A stretch of DNA of 64,000 nt, from positions 248,001-312,000 of the forward strand of contig WSBC01000016.1 of the NCBI GenBank assembly GCA_009758405.1, given 5' to 3'. The position numbers were made by a program, and so were the translations under genes. Origin of the DNA: Methanobacteriota archaeon (lineage in GTDB: Archaea > Thermoplasmatota > Thermoplasmata > Thermoplasmatales > ARK-15). Below are positions 30,301 to 38,514 of the stretch, piece by piece; the first letter of the stretch is position 1; each line of letters opens with the position of its first letter. The notes beneath the pieces were generated by a model. It was not told where the DNA came from. It saw only the letters and a program-made list of their open reading frames with translations, and did no database searches.

Positions 30301-30564
30301 GCCAACTGGATAATTTAGCATTGGATCCCAAAGAAGTTGATGTCCTGTGGCTACAATATAATCAATTACCCTTTCATGGTAAAATGTATCAGCTCCTCCA
30401 GAAATAGCAAAATTGTTTTCAACAGATGGACCAATGGCATAATAAGTTCTCAAAAATAGCCCAAGAAAAACTATTGATATCATTATGATCAATACCGAAA
30501 GATCCCTTTTTGTTTCCTGTGTAATACCAGGCTTAAAGCCCATATATGTTTTCACCATCCTCAC
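24331..30564 (-). CDS. aglB: Giant STT3/AglB-type oligosaccharyltransferase with long C-terminal Ig-like repeat extension
   Basis: N-terminal multi-TM STT3 with GADTFYHERV and WWDYG (codons 28813-28827), then about 8 carboxypeptidase-regulatory-like repeats, NEW3-like repeats and a terminal TM segment, in one 2077-aa ORF. Confidence 0.93.
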   Translation of the reverse strand: MRMVKTYMGFKPGITQETKRDLSVLIIMISIVFLGLFLRTYYAIGPSVENNFAISGGADTFYHERVIDYIVATGHQLLWDPMLNYPVGFPDPRPPFFEWSVIAMAYLYLPFVGNMHNALGYSLVMITAIFGALIAIPMYLLGKEAFNRRVGIISAFLIATSASNMMRSVASWGGYDDVILFFAIWVFYFFLKALKNVNKSVWVDNYFSLKGWSNGIKKFFNENKRATVYAALSGISFGTIGAMWQGFVYVEVIILIYLLIQIFYNRFRNISSFHILWITVIFILFSFPVAFPFYLLDKTITPWFNTPLYLALFMVFLILFLEITSKWPWVLTYSITAAVIAVLAVLGQLFFPSIMRYIYTGEGYFVKSALYSTIAEAQAPTLGQIIMNVGVGVFFIFVAGLAFMLYDIRRNRNEYFLFFVIFSIVSVYMAFSAARFIFNASPGFVIPAAYMLDIIIEKINVKEIGNLIRSISWKNAFKKRGPWLKIAAIAVVAFLIVFPNMWGAVDAAIPYNNKTTYDKQIYNVMPSFLRPQNYTPPWYLGAYGIQLDTNTTDPWQGAFAWLSEQDNNQAPQYRPGFLSWWDYGFQDVQQGLHPAVADNFQNGYQLAGQFITAQNESEAVALLISRILDASLMNSTYGNEVKSLLIQYLGYQEEQNILDYYTNLSKNPSPYINKILNNPNYYGLYSKNITPQNAKYVMIKADLANKYSESTLVNLYILLERVTGYSIDYFATDYRLFPFSGMNTGIFYAPAYLADRRANIVSGQIIPYDFYNITAVGSNGLTYSLNNIPANVQIVSYNITYNPMFFNTMLYRAFVGYSGLNLGMGPYIPGISSQMNYYPVMFAWNLTHFEVVYSVSFWNPYKDYQNHTNAWKPVPLQEAYYLQKTNNGTVVLIPPARQILPQDVVILKFYPGAIIEGRVTLPDGTPLSNVLVTLYDQYGIPHTYTRTNSSGYYQIYAVAGNDTIQITTGGGFNKLFLDEKNLLASREIYVSDAQASRIVTGINPDGLPNYYINDNFVINSSSLDGVVYFSNSGNKTYINSGKVFLINETYGLNYSTDINKNGYFSIKNLAPEEYNVYIYSNGSYAFVKTITINQNSNVTQDLQLYGDILKGVVFYQNGTPAINVPVKINGPISYTLFTDKNGSYLSYVIPGSYSIEVNVDGYYTPKKTVNFDSWNLSSTNNFELLTSYSLKGDVYLDGIPVQGAVVRFMDEFTFSNTQISITDKNGEFSFNLPRSYYSVYVDYFYNNNHYVYIGSYVPYDNSTINISLAKAITLSGKVYYGNVPIADAEIMLFNGMNFLRVYTNGSGYFSAYVPEGTYSVGIVGYNATTSQPYAYYTTLILTGNLNEKFYLENTNTISGVVEWNGTIINNAVVFVKLGDFYYFETNIAPNGKFQFYSTGENFAFYAFAYGFKFNNFKIENNNVTIYVNERGCNLNGHVSYPNVYAGDLYILFSSRSGNFKAQVINGEYNITLPSGYYNVSVIASNVEASISPSAVAINTGQLNYNLNFNIKMNALISLFPNQKYIYWFDENGNLVNSGNNVSLPLGKYTYYTFTGNLSSIGTVNASQNIVQQISMVQGYYTKINLINSSETFNLLINYGGLKIIKPVKGGTILLLPPGYYVFSVYKIVSNIEYYGSQESYIYANGTININVQEKPYLSTLKGYITYNSERLSFVTIYLFGKDVYYEVPSGSDGSFTYLLPIGNYTVYSYSANLAFIGNLKISNNSIYWYNISMEKGYLINLLLIYANSTYRSNVTLSSLYGNITLITHNGLLSLILPYGNYTLTANAERIEYNQTVKYNLYYELNVIANKNYTIYFSRVNFDSIRMTTLTGIQNGTVGSSINYTISINNNGNRPENVTLESVGIWNVTFSNRYIYINPGDTKIVKLTLIVSNKAGYGLNTITIRGVYQNSLYQETSIKVNVSEYQNTSFTWANIYASGNSLYVNLTINNNGNIPENYSISIINSNELRSIGWSSNITPYVNIDPWSSKTITVVLTPNKPIPSPSFDIVIVATAHGIEYTAHKHINIGTVSAISTIVTTSNVTYVIPSYETLFFEFTIVTSAIIFALVAFIIWRRLKK

Positions 30565-30651
30565 ATATTTGTAATTTATGGTACATTTCTTGTATCCTGA
30601 AGACCCTTAACAGGTTTAAAAAGATTAAGGCAATCGTAATAAAAACTTTTC

Positions 30652-30789
30652 TTAATCTGAGGTGAATACCCTTTTAACGTTAGGTCTTTCCTTGTAAAAT
30701 ATTGTTGATCCGCATTCACAGGACAGATTTGGGGTGTTTATCTCCCCTTCATAAATCTTCCCGCAAACTGCGCATCTAAACCTGGACAT
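30652..30789 (-). CDS. rpoP: DNA-directed RNA polymerase subunit P (Rpc10)
   Basis: MSRFRCAVCGKIYEGEINTPNLSCECGSTIFYKERPNVKRVFTSD; true start inside the longer predicted ORF. Confidence 0.88.
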   Translation of the reverse strand: MSRFRCAVCGKIYEGEINTPNLSCECGSTIFYKERPNVKRVFTSD

Positions 30790-31036
30790 TTTCACCCTCC
30801 TTTGCCACTTCCTTTCTAATAAATGGAGTATATGCACCACCAGCCATTGTATATCCGCATCTTCTGCAGCTCCATATACCTGTGCCTACCCTTTTTAAGG
30901 TCTTATGGCCACATCTTGGGCATATATATGTATCTATCCTCATTTCCATTATCTCTTTCCATTGTTTTTTAGGCGCTACACCATAACGGGGACCAAAACG
31001 CGCAACTATACCAAGTTTTTTAGTTCTTTTGCTCAT
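30776..31036 (-). CDS. rpl37ae: Ribosomal protein L37Ae (eL43)
   Basis: [69 protein letters not shown]. Confidence 0.95.
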   Translation of the reverse strand: MSKRTKKLGIVARFGPRYGVAPKKQWKEIMEMRIDTYICPRCGHKTLKRVGTGIWSCRRCGYTMAGGAYTPFIRKEVAKEGENVQV

Positions 31037-31833
31037 TTTGAATCATCCCCTAATATGAATGTATTTCTTAAATATTTCCCAGATTCTATGGAAACTTTAA
31101 TTGTGTTCAATATCTCATCCTTTGTAAATGTCCCTTCAAGGCCCTTTTGAATTGCATTTATCTTCCCGTTTTCATCAGTGGTTATTGTGAGCCTTGAATG
31201 CGCTATGTTCTCCTCGTCCAGATTTGGATCGAGTACTATTTTATCACCTATTTTAGCAAAGGTGGTAGTGGCTGGATAATGCCTTATTGGCAGGGGAAAA
31301 TCCTCTCCTTGACCAAATCTGCTTGCTGGCACGGTTGAATTTTTCAGTGCAATTATAGACCCCAGGGCTGAAGCATCAAAGAGATTACCATCGTAATCAA
31401 GTACATGTATGTCAACAAAAACTATCCAGACAAGCTCTCCTTCCTTTATTACTAGCCTTTCAAGGTCAATGGCCTTGCTTTCTCTTATTCCGCGATCAAC
31501 TACCCTAGCTAGCTCTATTGCCTCTTCACCTGGAGGACCTGCCTCAAAGGTGGGAGAAGCAAGCGGGACAAGCTCAGCATTTGTGCTTAAAACACCAGTA
31601 TTCGGTGTATCTGGGAAGGGTTCACCCGTCTCTATCTTAACACCCACAAGTACTTGGGTGTTTCCCAATTTCACAAGAGCAGATCCATCTGCCCTTGGAA
31701 TAAAGTTCTTTATAACCTCAATCTTTCTAAAGTCATTTTGACTTCTTCCATCTATCCTTGATCCCTGGGAGAGCAGTTTTTGAATATAATCCCTCTTTAT
31801 TTCTGAAACAACACTCTCGGTAAATTTACTCAT
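31033..31833 (-). CDS. rrp42: Exosome complex subunit Rrp42
   Basis: RNase PH fold; [17 protein letters not shown]; exosome operon context. Confidence 0.95.
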   Translation of the reverse strand: MSKFTESVVSEIKRDYIQKLLSQGSRIDGRSQNDFRKIEVIKNFIPRADGSALVKLGNTQVLVGVKIETGEPFPDTPNTGVLSTNAELVPLASPTFEAGPPGEEAIELARVVDRGIRESKAIDLERLVIKEGELVWIVFVDIHVLDYDGNLFDASALGSIIALKNSTVPASRFGQGEDFPLPIRHYPATTTFAKIGDKIVLDPNLDEENIAHSRLTITTDENGKINAIQKGLEGTFTKDEILNTIKVSIESGKYLRNTFILGDDSK

Positions 31834-32585
31834 TGTTGCTCATCCTCCTGTGCAAGGTTTATGTATTTTCTTCTTAATGCATCCTTCTGGAGCTCGTATA
31901 CCTTTAATGCAGCATCTATTGCCATGTTAAGTCCCATCTCCACCTCATCGAATGTCATATCACCATCCATTTGGAAAAGAACAATTTCTTTAGTTCTGGG
32001 TATAATTGCCACTGGTAGATCGGCCTGCCCATAGTTATCCTCTTCTTTGTTAAGATCAAGCACAACAGTATTGTCTACCTTACCAGCTGCACATCCTACA
32101 ATAAGATCCTTCATTGGTATCCCCGCATCAGCAAGGGCCACAGAAGCTGCAGTAAGACCTGCAATCCTTGTACCTGCATCTGCCTGAAGAACCTCTATGA
32201 AAACATCTATTGCAGTCCTCGGAAATTGCTCTAAAAGAACCACAGAACTCAAGGCATTTGAAATTACAAGTGATAATTCTATTGATCTTCTATCCGGTCC
32301 TGGCTTCTTTCTCTCATCAACAGAAAATGCGGCCATGTTGTATCTTGCTCTCAGTACTGCTCTGCTCGGATCCTGCATATGTTTTGGATATACCTCCCTG
32401 GGTCCATAAACGGCAGCTATGATCTTATTGTTACCCCATTCTATATATGCTGATCCATCTGCCCTTTCTAAAACACCTGCCTCTATCTTTATTGGCCTTA
32501 GTTCATTAAAGGATCTTCCATCAATCCTTTTTCCATTTTCATCAATTAATTTTATATCCTTATTAATTCCTCCCATTTTCATCAT
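31830..32585 (-). CDS. rrp41: Exosome complex exonuclease Rrp41
   Basis: [50 protein letters not shown]. Confidence 0.96.
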   Translation of the reverse strand: MMKMGGINKDIKLIDENGKRIDGRSFNELRPIKIEAGVLERADGSAYIEWGNNKIIAAVYGPREVYPKHMQDPSRAVLRARYNMAAFSVDERKKPGPDRRSIELSLVISNALSSVVLLEQFPRTAIDVFIEVLQADAGTRIAGLTAASVALADAGIPMKDLIVGCAAGKVDNTVVLDLNKEEDNYGQADLPVAIIPRTKEIVLFQMDGDMTFDEVEMGLNMAIDAALKVYELQKDALRRKYINLAQEDEQQ

Positions 32586-33261
32586 TCTCCTTTTTATTTT
32601 TTGAAAGAAAATCTTTTACCCTATCAGTAAGTCCTATTATGTGAGCTTCTCTTTCTATCAACCTTATTGCACCAACAACCTTCAATATTGAATCAATAGA
32701 TCCATCTATCCATATAATACCATTCTGCCCTACATATATTTTTGAATTTGTCATATCCTTAAGAATTTTTATCATTGATCCATCCTTGCCAATGATCCTT
32801 GGAACCTTTGTAGGCGACACAGTAATTACATGGCCACCCTCAAGTTTCCTTAAACCTGGCTCCTTCATTGTAAGCCATACCTGTTTTACCTCATTCACGC
32901 TCATAATCTTTGCAATAATAGTATCACCTACGTTAAGGTATTTTCCTGTGTCACCAAAATCAACCTTCCATGGTGTATCATTTACATGAAGAGGAGCGAG
33001 ATAAGGCGCATTTATGTCTACTACCCAGTTTGATGGCATTATGTCCACTACCTTACCTATCACCTTATCACCCTTCTGTGGCTGATACCTTCCTGAAAGA
33101 GGTATTATGTTTAAATAACCAGATTTCACAGTTTTTACTCCAAGGTATTCCACATAAGCTTTTCCATTCTCAATGTATATTCCATTGCCAGGTTTATTGC
33201 CCATAAGATCTATTTCTTCACCTGGCAAAACAATTTCTCTAATCTTCTCCATATTTTTCAC
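32563..33261 (-). CDS. rrp4: Exosome RNA-binding subunit Rrp4
   Basis: S1 and KH domains; [35 protein letters not shown]. Confidence 0.95.
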   Translation of the reverse strand: MKNMEKIREIVLPGEEIDLMGNKPGNGIYIENGKAYVEYLGVKTVKSGYLNIIPLSGRYQPQKGDKVIGKVVDIMPSNWVVDINAPYLAPLHVNDTPWKVDFGDTGKYLNVGDTIIAKIMSVNEVKQVWLTMKEPGLRKLEGGHVITVSPTKVPRIIGKDGSMIKILKDMTNSKIYVGQNGIIWIDGSIDSILKVVGAIRLIEREAHIIGLTDRVKDFLSKNKKENDENGRN

Positions 33262-33956
33262 CCTTTCAAAATTTTTGTTTCAATGTTTCCATGAGTCTTT
33301 TTATTTAACATATCAAAAAACTCCGCCTGCATACCTGCAGGTATCTCAACTACAGCCCTCCAAGATCCATCATCACCCCATTCATCCTTCACAATAGTCC
33401 CCATCTTAACAAGGTCCTGATATATCTTACCATAACCATCTGCACTAACTTTTATTTCAATTTTTGTCTTTTCAATCCTTATTGGGATTATTGCCTTTAT
33501 TGCCTTAAGTACAATCGGTATTTGCTCTTCAACACTTTTCATAGGATCAATGTGTACCTTTGCCTCTTCTATTGCCTTTTCAATTCTTTGTGGGGGATGC
33601 GGTGCATTTGTCTGTGGATTTATTGCGTTTTTTGCAATCTCATTTATTATTTGCCTTTTCTTTTCCTCAAGCATCTTCCTTCTTTGGTCAGTAGTCAGCT
33701 GTACCTGGCCCTTTAAGATTATCTGTTTAGCAACCTCATTTATATCAGTTGTTCCAAAAACCTCCTTTAAAACCTCTTCTCCTACCTTGTCCCCCTTCCT
33801 TGCATCCTTAAAGACTTCATCTATTACCATATAATCTACTACATTAACCTGCTTTCCAGATTTTAATAAATCTATCAATTTTGGGTCTATAAGAATCTCT
33901 AACCTATGACCCTTAGCTTCATATCTGGCAACGATAGAATCCTCAATCCTTACCAT
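33258..33956 (-). CDS. SBDS ribosome maturation protein
   Basis: LRP family; [47 protein letters not shown]. Confidence 0.95.
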   Translation of the reverse strand: MVRIEDSIVARYEAKGHRLEILIDPKLIDLLKSGKQVNVVDYMVIDEVFKDARKGDKVGEEVLKEVFGTTDINEVAKQIILKGQVQLTTDQRRKMLEEKKRQIINEIAKNAINPQTNAPHPPQRIEKAIEEAKVHIDPMKSVEEQIPIVLKAIKAIIPIRIEKTKIEIKVSADGYGKIYQDLVKMGTIVKDEWGDDGSWRAVVEIPAGMQAEFFDMLNKKTHGNIETKILKG

Positions 33957-33966
33957 ATAATATCAC

Positions 33967-34680
33967 TTAGCCTAGTTTTTTAATGTAAGCCTCAGTCTCC
34001 TCCTGGGGTAATATCCTGAAATTTGTGCCCCTTGTAATAAGACCTATCTCCACCACCATCGGCTGACTGGGATCCTCACTTACCTGTTTCATTGCCTTTA
34101 AAGCTAACATTATTGCATCATCTTTTTGCATATTTTCCTGATATTCCTTTTCAAATATTGCCATTACTGTTTCCCTGCCCCTGCCTATACAAGAGGCCTT
34201 GTAACCAGTAAAGGCACCACTTGGTTCAGTCTCAAAAAGGTATATGTCAGTATCATCGATCCCCGCTATTAGGAGTGATGTACCAAAGGGTCTCACACCT
34301 CCATACTGTGTATATTGTTGTACATAGTCACTGATCTTTTTTACAAGAGGTTCAACACCAATTTTCTCGCCATAAGTAACCTTCTCCACTTGGGCAGTCA
34401 CCCTTGCATAATCCACTAGTACTCTGGCATCGGCCATTAGACCAGATGATGCGGCACCAATATGCTCATCTACAATGTATATCTTTTCAATACTTTTAGG
34501 TTCTATAAGCCTGCTCCTCACCTTTTTATCAATTATTAAGGCAACGCCATCCTTGAACTTGATCCCTATGGTAGTTGATCCCATCTTTACAGCTTCTCTT
34601 GCATACTCTACCTGATAAAGTCTACCCTCTGGAGAAAATACAGTTATTGCGCGATCATATGCCATTTGGGCCGGTTGCAT
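33967..34680 (-). CDS. psmA: Proteasome alpha subunit
   Basis: AYDRAITVFSPEGRLYQVEYAREAVKMGSTTIGIKFKDGV. Confidence 0.96.
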   Translation of the reverse strand: MQPAQMAYDRAITVFSPEGRLYQVEYAREAVKMGSTTIGIKFKDGVALIIDKKVRSRLIEPKSIEKIYIVDEHIGAASSGLMADARVLVDYARVTAQVEKVTYGEKIGVEPLVKKISDYVQQYTQYGGVRPFGTSLLIAGIDDTDIYLFETEPSGAFTGYKASCIGRGRETVMAIFEKEYQENMQKDDAIMLALKAMKQVSEDPSQPMVVEIGLITRGTNFRILPQEETEAYIKKLG

Positions 34681-34721
34681 AATTTATCACCTCAGTATCT
34701 AATTCCTAAACATCTTTTACT

Positions 34722-35801
34722 TTATAAATCTTTCATTTTTAAAATTTCAATAATTTTTGGAAGGGTACATGTAGTTTTTATACCTACGGGCGAGAATTGT
34801 GTCCTTGAGGCAGGGTATCCATTAAATCTAAGCTTATATATCAAATAATCAATTTTAGGCATCTTTCCTCCCATTCTTTTACCAATTTCTTCTGTTGAAT
34901 AAAAAAATAGAAGATTTTCATAGGGCGCAATTTTTAAAATATTAATTATATGATCCCTTTTCTCAATATTTTCTGGTATTTTATAATTGTTAATTATTTC
35001 ATGCAAGTTTCCTATCCAAAGTGGGCCTATTTTTCTCCAATAACCCATTTTATTTATTTCTTGAACATATGAAAGTGTATTCATCACCCATTTTTTTCCC
35101 TTCTTTACCCTAAAAAATATCCTATAATAATATCCACCAAAGTATGTTAAAAGTGGGATTATACCAAATCCATTTTCTGCTGCTCTATTTGCAATGTAGG
35201 ATATTAAAATTCTAGTACCTACTTCATGTTTGAGATAACCTGATTCTGGTGTTGAATGGTATAGATAAAAGGTTTTATGTGGATAGGTACCTGCTAAATT
35301 GGCAATGTCTGTTGATGTAACACCAATTATTCCATTGTTTTTAATTGATTTTAATGCAGAGTCCAAAAATGGTACAGGACTTCCATATGGATCAATATCA
35401 ATGTAATCATAATATCCATCTGGAATTTGTCTTTCGGCATTGAAATTCGTAATATACGCATTTGAATTATTAATATCCCTATTTTTAAATATGTATTTTA
35501 AAGCCTCCTTGTTCCTTTCATTTATTGTTACATTAAGATTACACTCTTTTTCTATCCTGAATCCCCTTATCCCTGATCCCCCTAGAAGATCAAGGGCATT
35601 TTTTCCATTTTTTAGATAATTTTTAATAATGAAGATTGTCAAATCTCTGGATATTACTTGTGATTTTGAATAGTAGGCAGTTGATTTTTTACCTGGACCC
35701 TTATCAAAAATTACAGGTAACTCAGCCTCCACTAATCCCTCCTTCACCCTCATAATCAGCTTCACCCTATACTCAGATTTGTTCGCCCTTAATAATTCCA
35801 A
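34722..35801 (-). CDS. trm1: tRNA (guanine(26)-N2)-dimethyltransferase Trm1
   Basis: DLLGGSGIRGFRIEKE, DIDPYGSPVPFLDSAL, GVTSTDIANLAG. Confidence 0.93.
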   Translation of the reverse strand: MELLRANKSEYRVKLIMRVKEGLVEAELPVIFDKGPGKKSTAYYSKSQVISRDLTIFIIKNYLKNGKNALDLLGGSGIRGFRIEKECNLNVTINERNKEALKYIFKNRDINNSNAYITNFNAERQIPDGYYDYIDIDPYGSPVPFLDSALKSIKNNGIIGVTSTDIANLAGTYPHKTFYLYHSTPESGYLKHEVGTRILISYIANRAAENGFGIIPLLTYFGGYYYRIFFRVKKGKKWVMNTLSYVQEINKMGYWRKIGPLWIGNLHEIINNYKIPENIEKRDHIINILKIAPYENLLFFYSTEEIGKRMGGKMPKIDYLIYKLRFNGYPASRTQFSPVGIKTTCTLPKIIEILKMKDL

Positions 35802-36306
35802 CGATCTTGTATGGAAGTATTGTCCTATTTACTGGAGTTACCTCTAGAATCCTTACATCATCCATTCTCCTGATATCCTGAAGAAGGGGATTCCTTGATT
35901 TTTTATTTAATGTCATAATAATATTTTTTTCCATCTCTAGTATTTCCTTAATCTTTTCTGTGAGTTTTTTTGATTCAAGCTCCATTTTTCCTATCTCATC
36001 TATAATTATTATATCTTTTTGTTTAGCATTTTCCAGAGCCCTTACCCCCAAATCATCAAGCACACTCGTGTCTATGCCATATTTACTTACTCTACTTCTT
36101 GATTGTATATATTTTGAAGCAAAAACCTTTTTTTCCTTTGTTGACCAATCCATTATTGTAAATCCTACCCTAGTTTTATTTTCAAGTATTTCCTCAGTAA
36201 TTATTCCGCCAACTGTATATTCCTTTTCTAGAATTTCAACTGTCTTTATAAGTGTGGTTGTTTTACCAACTCCTGGCAATCCACTAATACCTATTTTTAC
36301 ATACAT
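35773..36306 (-). CDS. THEP1-type nucleoside-triphosphatase
   Basis: GISGLPGVGKTTTLIKTVEILE, IIIDEIGKMELES. Confidence 0.9.
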   Translation of the reverse strand: MYVKIGISGLPGVGKTTTLIKTVEILEKEYTVGGIITEEILENKTRVGFTIMDWSTKEKKVFASKYIQSRSRVSKYGIDTSVLDDLGVRALENAKQKDIIIIDEIGKMELESKKLTEKIKEILEMEKNIIMTLNKKSRNPLLQDIRRMDDVRILEVTPVNRTILPYKIVGIIKGEQI

Positions 36307-36307
36307 C

Positions 36308-36703
36308 CTATTTCACTCTTATCTCGCCTATATACATTAGGGGATATTTCATTTCTTCAATATATTTTAGATAACAGACAGCCTCAGTGTTATTGTATTC
36401 AACAACCAATTCTACATCAAGCATATCCCCTGTAAGTGTAAGGTATTTGTAAATGCCTTTTTTCTTTTTTATTCTATCTCTCCTAATTTTAACATTGACA
36501 CTTTTTACAAATGGCTGTACCTTTATGCTTTCCTCAATGGACTTTTCAAGGACATCAATATTTTCAGCACTAATTGGTGTACCCACAAACTGGTGATAGA
36601 TGGTCCCAAGCTTTATACCCGCCTCAAATACAGCCCTTTCACTATCATTGCATCTGAAATACTTCTTTGCAGGATCTTGCATTATAAAGGTAATTGATTC
36701 CAA
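36308..36703 (-). CDS. mptD: Archaeal dihydroneopterin aldolase (MptD family)
   Basis: ERAVFEAGIKLGTIYHQFVGTPIS motif characteristic of the DUF372/MptD family. Confidence 0.7.
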   Translation of the reverse strand: MESITFIMQDPAKKYFRCNDSERAVFEAGIKLGTIYHQFVGTPISAENIDVLEKSIEESIKVQPFVKSVNVKIRRDRIKKKKGIYKYLTLTGDMLDVELVVEYNNTEAVCYLKYIEEMKYPLMYIGEIRVK

Positions 36704-36761
36704 AGATATTATTTTTTCTAGATTTTTTAATATTAAAAAATTAAAGCATTTTTTTAAAGTT

Positions 36762-38288
36762 TTAAATCTCTATGTAATCGTTACACTTTACCTCCCTACC
36801 CAGAGATTCTCTCATCACCTGTGACATTTTATTGCATTCTACCTTTTCTATTGTGTTATAATTTATTTTTAAAAATTTCAATATACCCTTTGCAGCCCTG
36901 TTTCCATCAGCCACAGCACTAATAAAGTCCTTTGTTGTATTGGTGGCATCTCCACCTGCAAAAAGCCCTGAAATAGAGGTCATTCCATCATCATTAACTA
37001 CTATTTCATTCCCCTTCATCTTTAGATTTTTTGATAATTCTAAGGGTAAGAATGAAAGATCAGGACTTTGACCTGTTGCCTCAATTATTGTATCAACCTC
37101 TATGAAAAATTCTATGTCTTTAATTGGAACTGGTTTAAGTCTTCCTCCTCCCTTTTCACCCACCATCTCATTCTTCCAATACCTTATACCTTTAATCATA
37201 TTGTTAGAATCCTTTACATATTCTATAGGTGTAATTTTCCATAGAAATTCAACCCCTTCCTCCTCTGTTTCTTCCATCTCTTCCTCTGCATTCTTACTTG
37301 GATAACCTGGCCTATCTTCGGCCCTTCTTCTGTAAAGAACATAAACCTTATCTGCTCCGAGTCTGAGGGCGGTTCTAGCTGAATCCATTGCCGTAAAACC
37401 ACCGCCAATTATAGCTACCTTTTTACCCATGGGAATCTTTTCTCCAAGGTTTGCCATCCTCAAAAAATCCAATGCATGATAAACATATTTACCATCACTT
37501 CCGGGAGTTCCTGTTAAATTACCCTTCATTGTTCCTATTCCTAAAAATACCGCATCATAATTTTTCATCAATTCTTCGAATGAGACATCCCTACCTACCA
37601 TTGTGTTAAAAAGAAACTTTACACCTGCATTTTTAATGAAGTTATATTCTTTTTCAATTACTTTTGCAGGTAATCTGTATTTGGGTATACCTACATTTAG
37701 CATTCCAAGGGGTACAGGAAGCGCCTCATAAACAGTACAGTCTACACCAAACATTGTTAATATATATGCTACTGTTAATCCGGCCGGACCGGAACCTATT
37801 ATCGCTACCTTCTTTCCTGTAGGCTCCATTTTTTTTCTATTTAATATACTTTGGTAATCATTAAATTGTTCTGCTACAAATCTTTTAAGATGTCTGATTG
37901 CCACGGGATCCGAATATACACAATTATCCTCACAATTATGTGTGCATATGTTTCCACAGATCTCAGGGAATGGAAGATCCCTCATTATTATCTTTAGACT
38001 TTTCTCAAATTCCCCTCTTGCTATTGCCTGTACATATCCAGGTATATCGAGTCTGGCAGGGCATCCCTGTATACATAGGCCACAACCCATACACCTGGAT
38101 GCCTCCCTCATTGCCTCCGCTTTAGAATATCCAATAGTAACATGTTTATAGAAATCCCTTCTTCTCTCATCAGGCGGTATATTTTTAATAGGTACCCTTT
38201 TAAAATTTAGTCTGTATATTAAAGTCTCTGGCATGGGATCATTCCTCATGCAGGTAAATATTTTTGAAGATATTAATTTATCCGCCAC
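36762..38288 (-). CDS. Glutamate synthase small subunit-like FAD/NAD(P) oxidoreductase
   Basis: CMGCGLCIQGCP Fe-S motif, IIGSGPAGLTVAYIL, IIGGGFTAMDSARTALRLGA. Confidence 0.88.
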   Translation of the reverse strand: MADKLISSKIFTCMRNDPMPETLIYRLNFKRVPIKNIPPDERRRDFYKHVTIGYSKAEAMREASRCMGCGLCIQGCPARLDIPGYVQAIARGEFEKSLKIIMRDLPFPEICGNICTHNCEDNCVYSDPVAIRHLKRFVAEQFNDYQSILNRKKMEPTGKKVAIIGSGPAGLTVAYILTMFGVDCTVYEALPVPLGMLNVGIPKYRLPAKVIEKEYNFIKNAGVKFLFNTMVGRDVSFEELMKNYDAVFLGIGTMKGNLTGTPGSDGKYVYHALDFLRMANLGEKIPMGKKVAIIGGGFTAMDSARTALRLGADKVYVLYRRRAEDRPGYPSKNAEEEMEETEEEGVEFLWKITPIEYVKDSNNMIKGIRYWKNEMVGEKGGGRLKPVPIKDIEFFIEVDTIIEATGQSPDLSFLPLELSKNLKMKGNEIVVNDDGMTSISGLFAGGDATNTTKDFISAVADGNRAAKGILKFLKINYNTIEKVECNKMSQVMRESLGREVKCNDYIEI

Positions 38289-38514
38289 TCACAGGGGACA
38301 TTATAGCAATCTCATCTCCATCCTTTAAATTTTCATCATTTTCAACATATTTGTAATTTATTGAAATTACGAGATAATCTCTCTTAAAATCAGTATATTT
38401 TTTTTCTAAATAGGAGATCAGATCGCTTAGCCTATAAAAGTCACCTTCTAAGCTTTCCTCCATTTTACCTACTAAATCTCTGTAAAGACCGAAATATTTC
38501 ACCTTTATTTTCAT
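38278..38514 (-). CDS. MoaD/ThiS-like ubiquitin-fold protein
   Basis: 78 aa beta-grasp protein ending ...DGDEIAIMSPVSGG (C-terminal GG). Confidence 0.9.
   Translation of the reverse strand: MKIKVKYFGLYRDLVGKMEESLEGDFYRLSDLISYLEKKYTDFKRDYLVISINYKYVENDENLKDGDEIAIMSPVSGG

Noticed and set aside
35960-36340. 126-aa plus-strand ORF antisense to THEP1
   Set aside because: Shadow ORF, Ser/Ile/Phe-rich, no domain.
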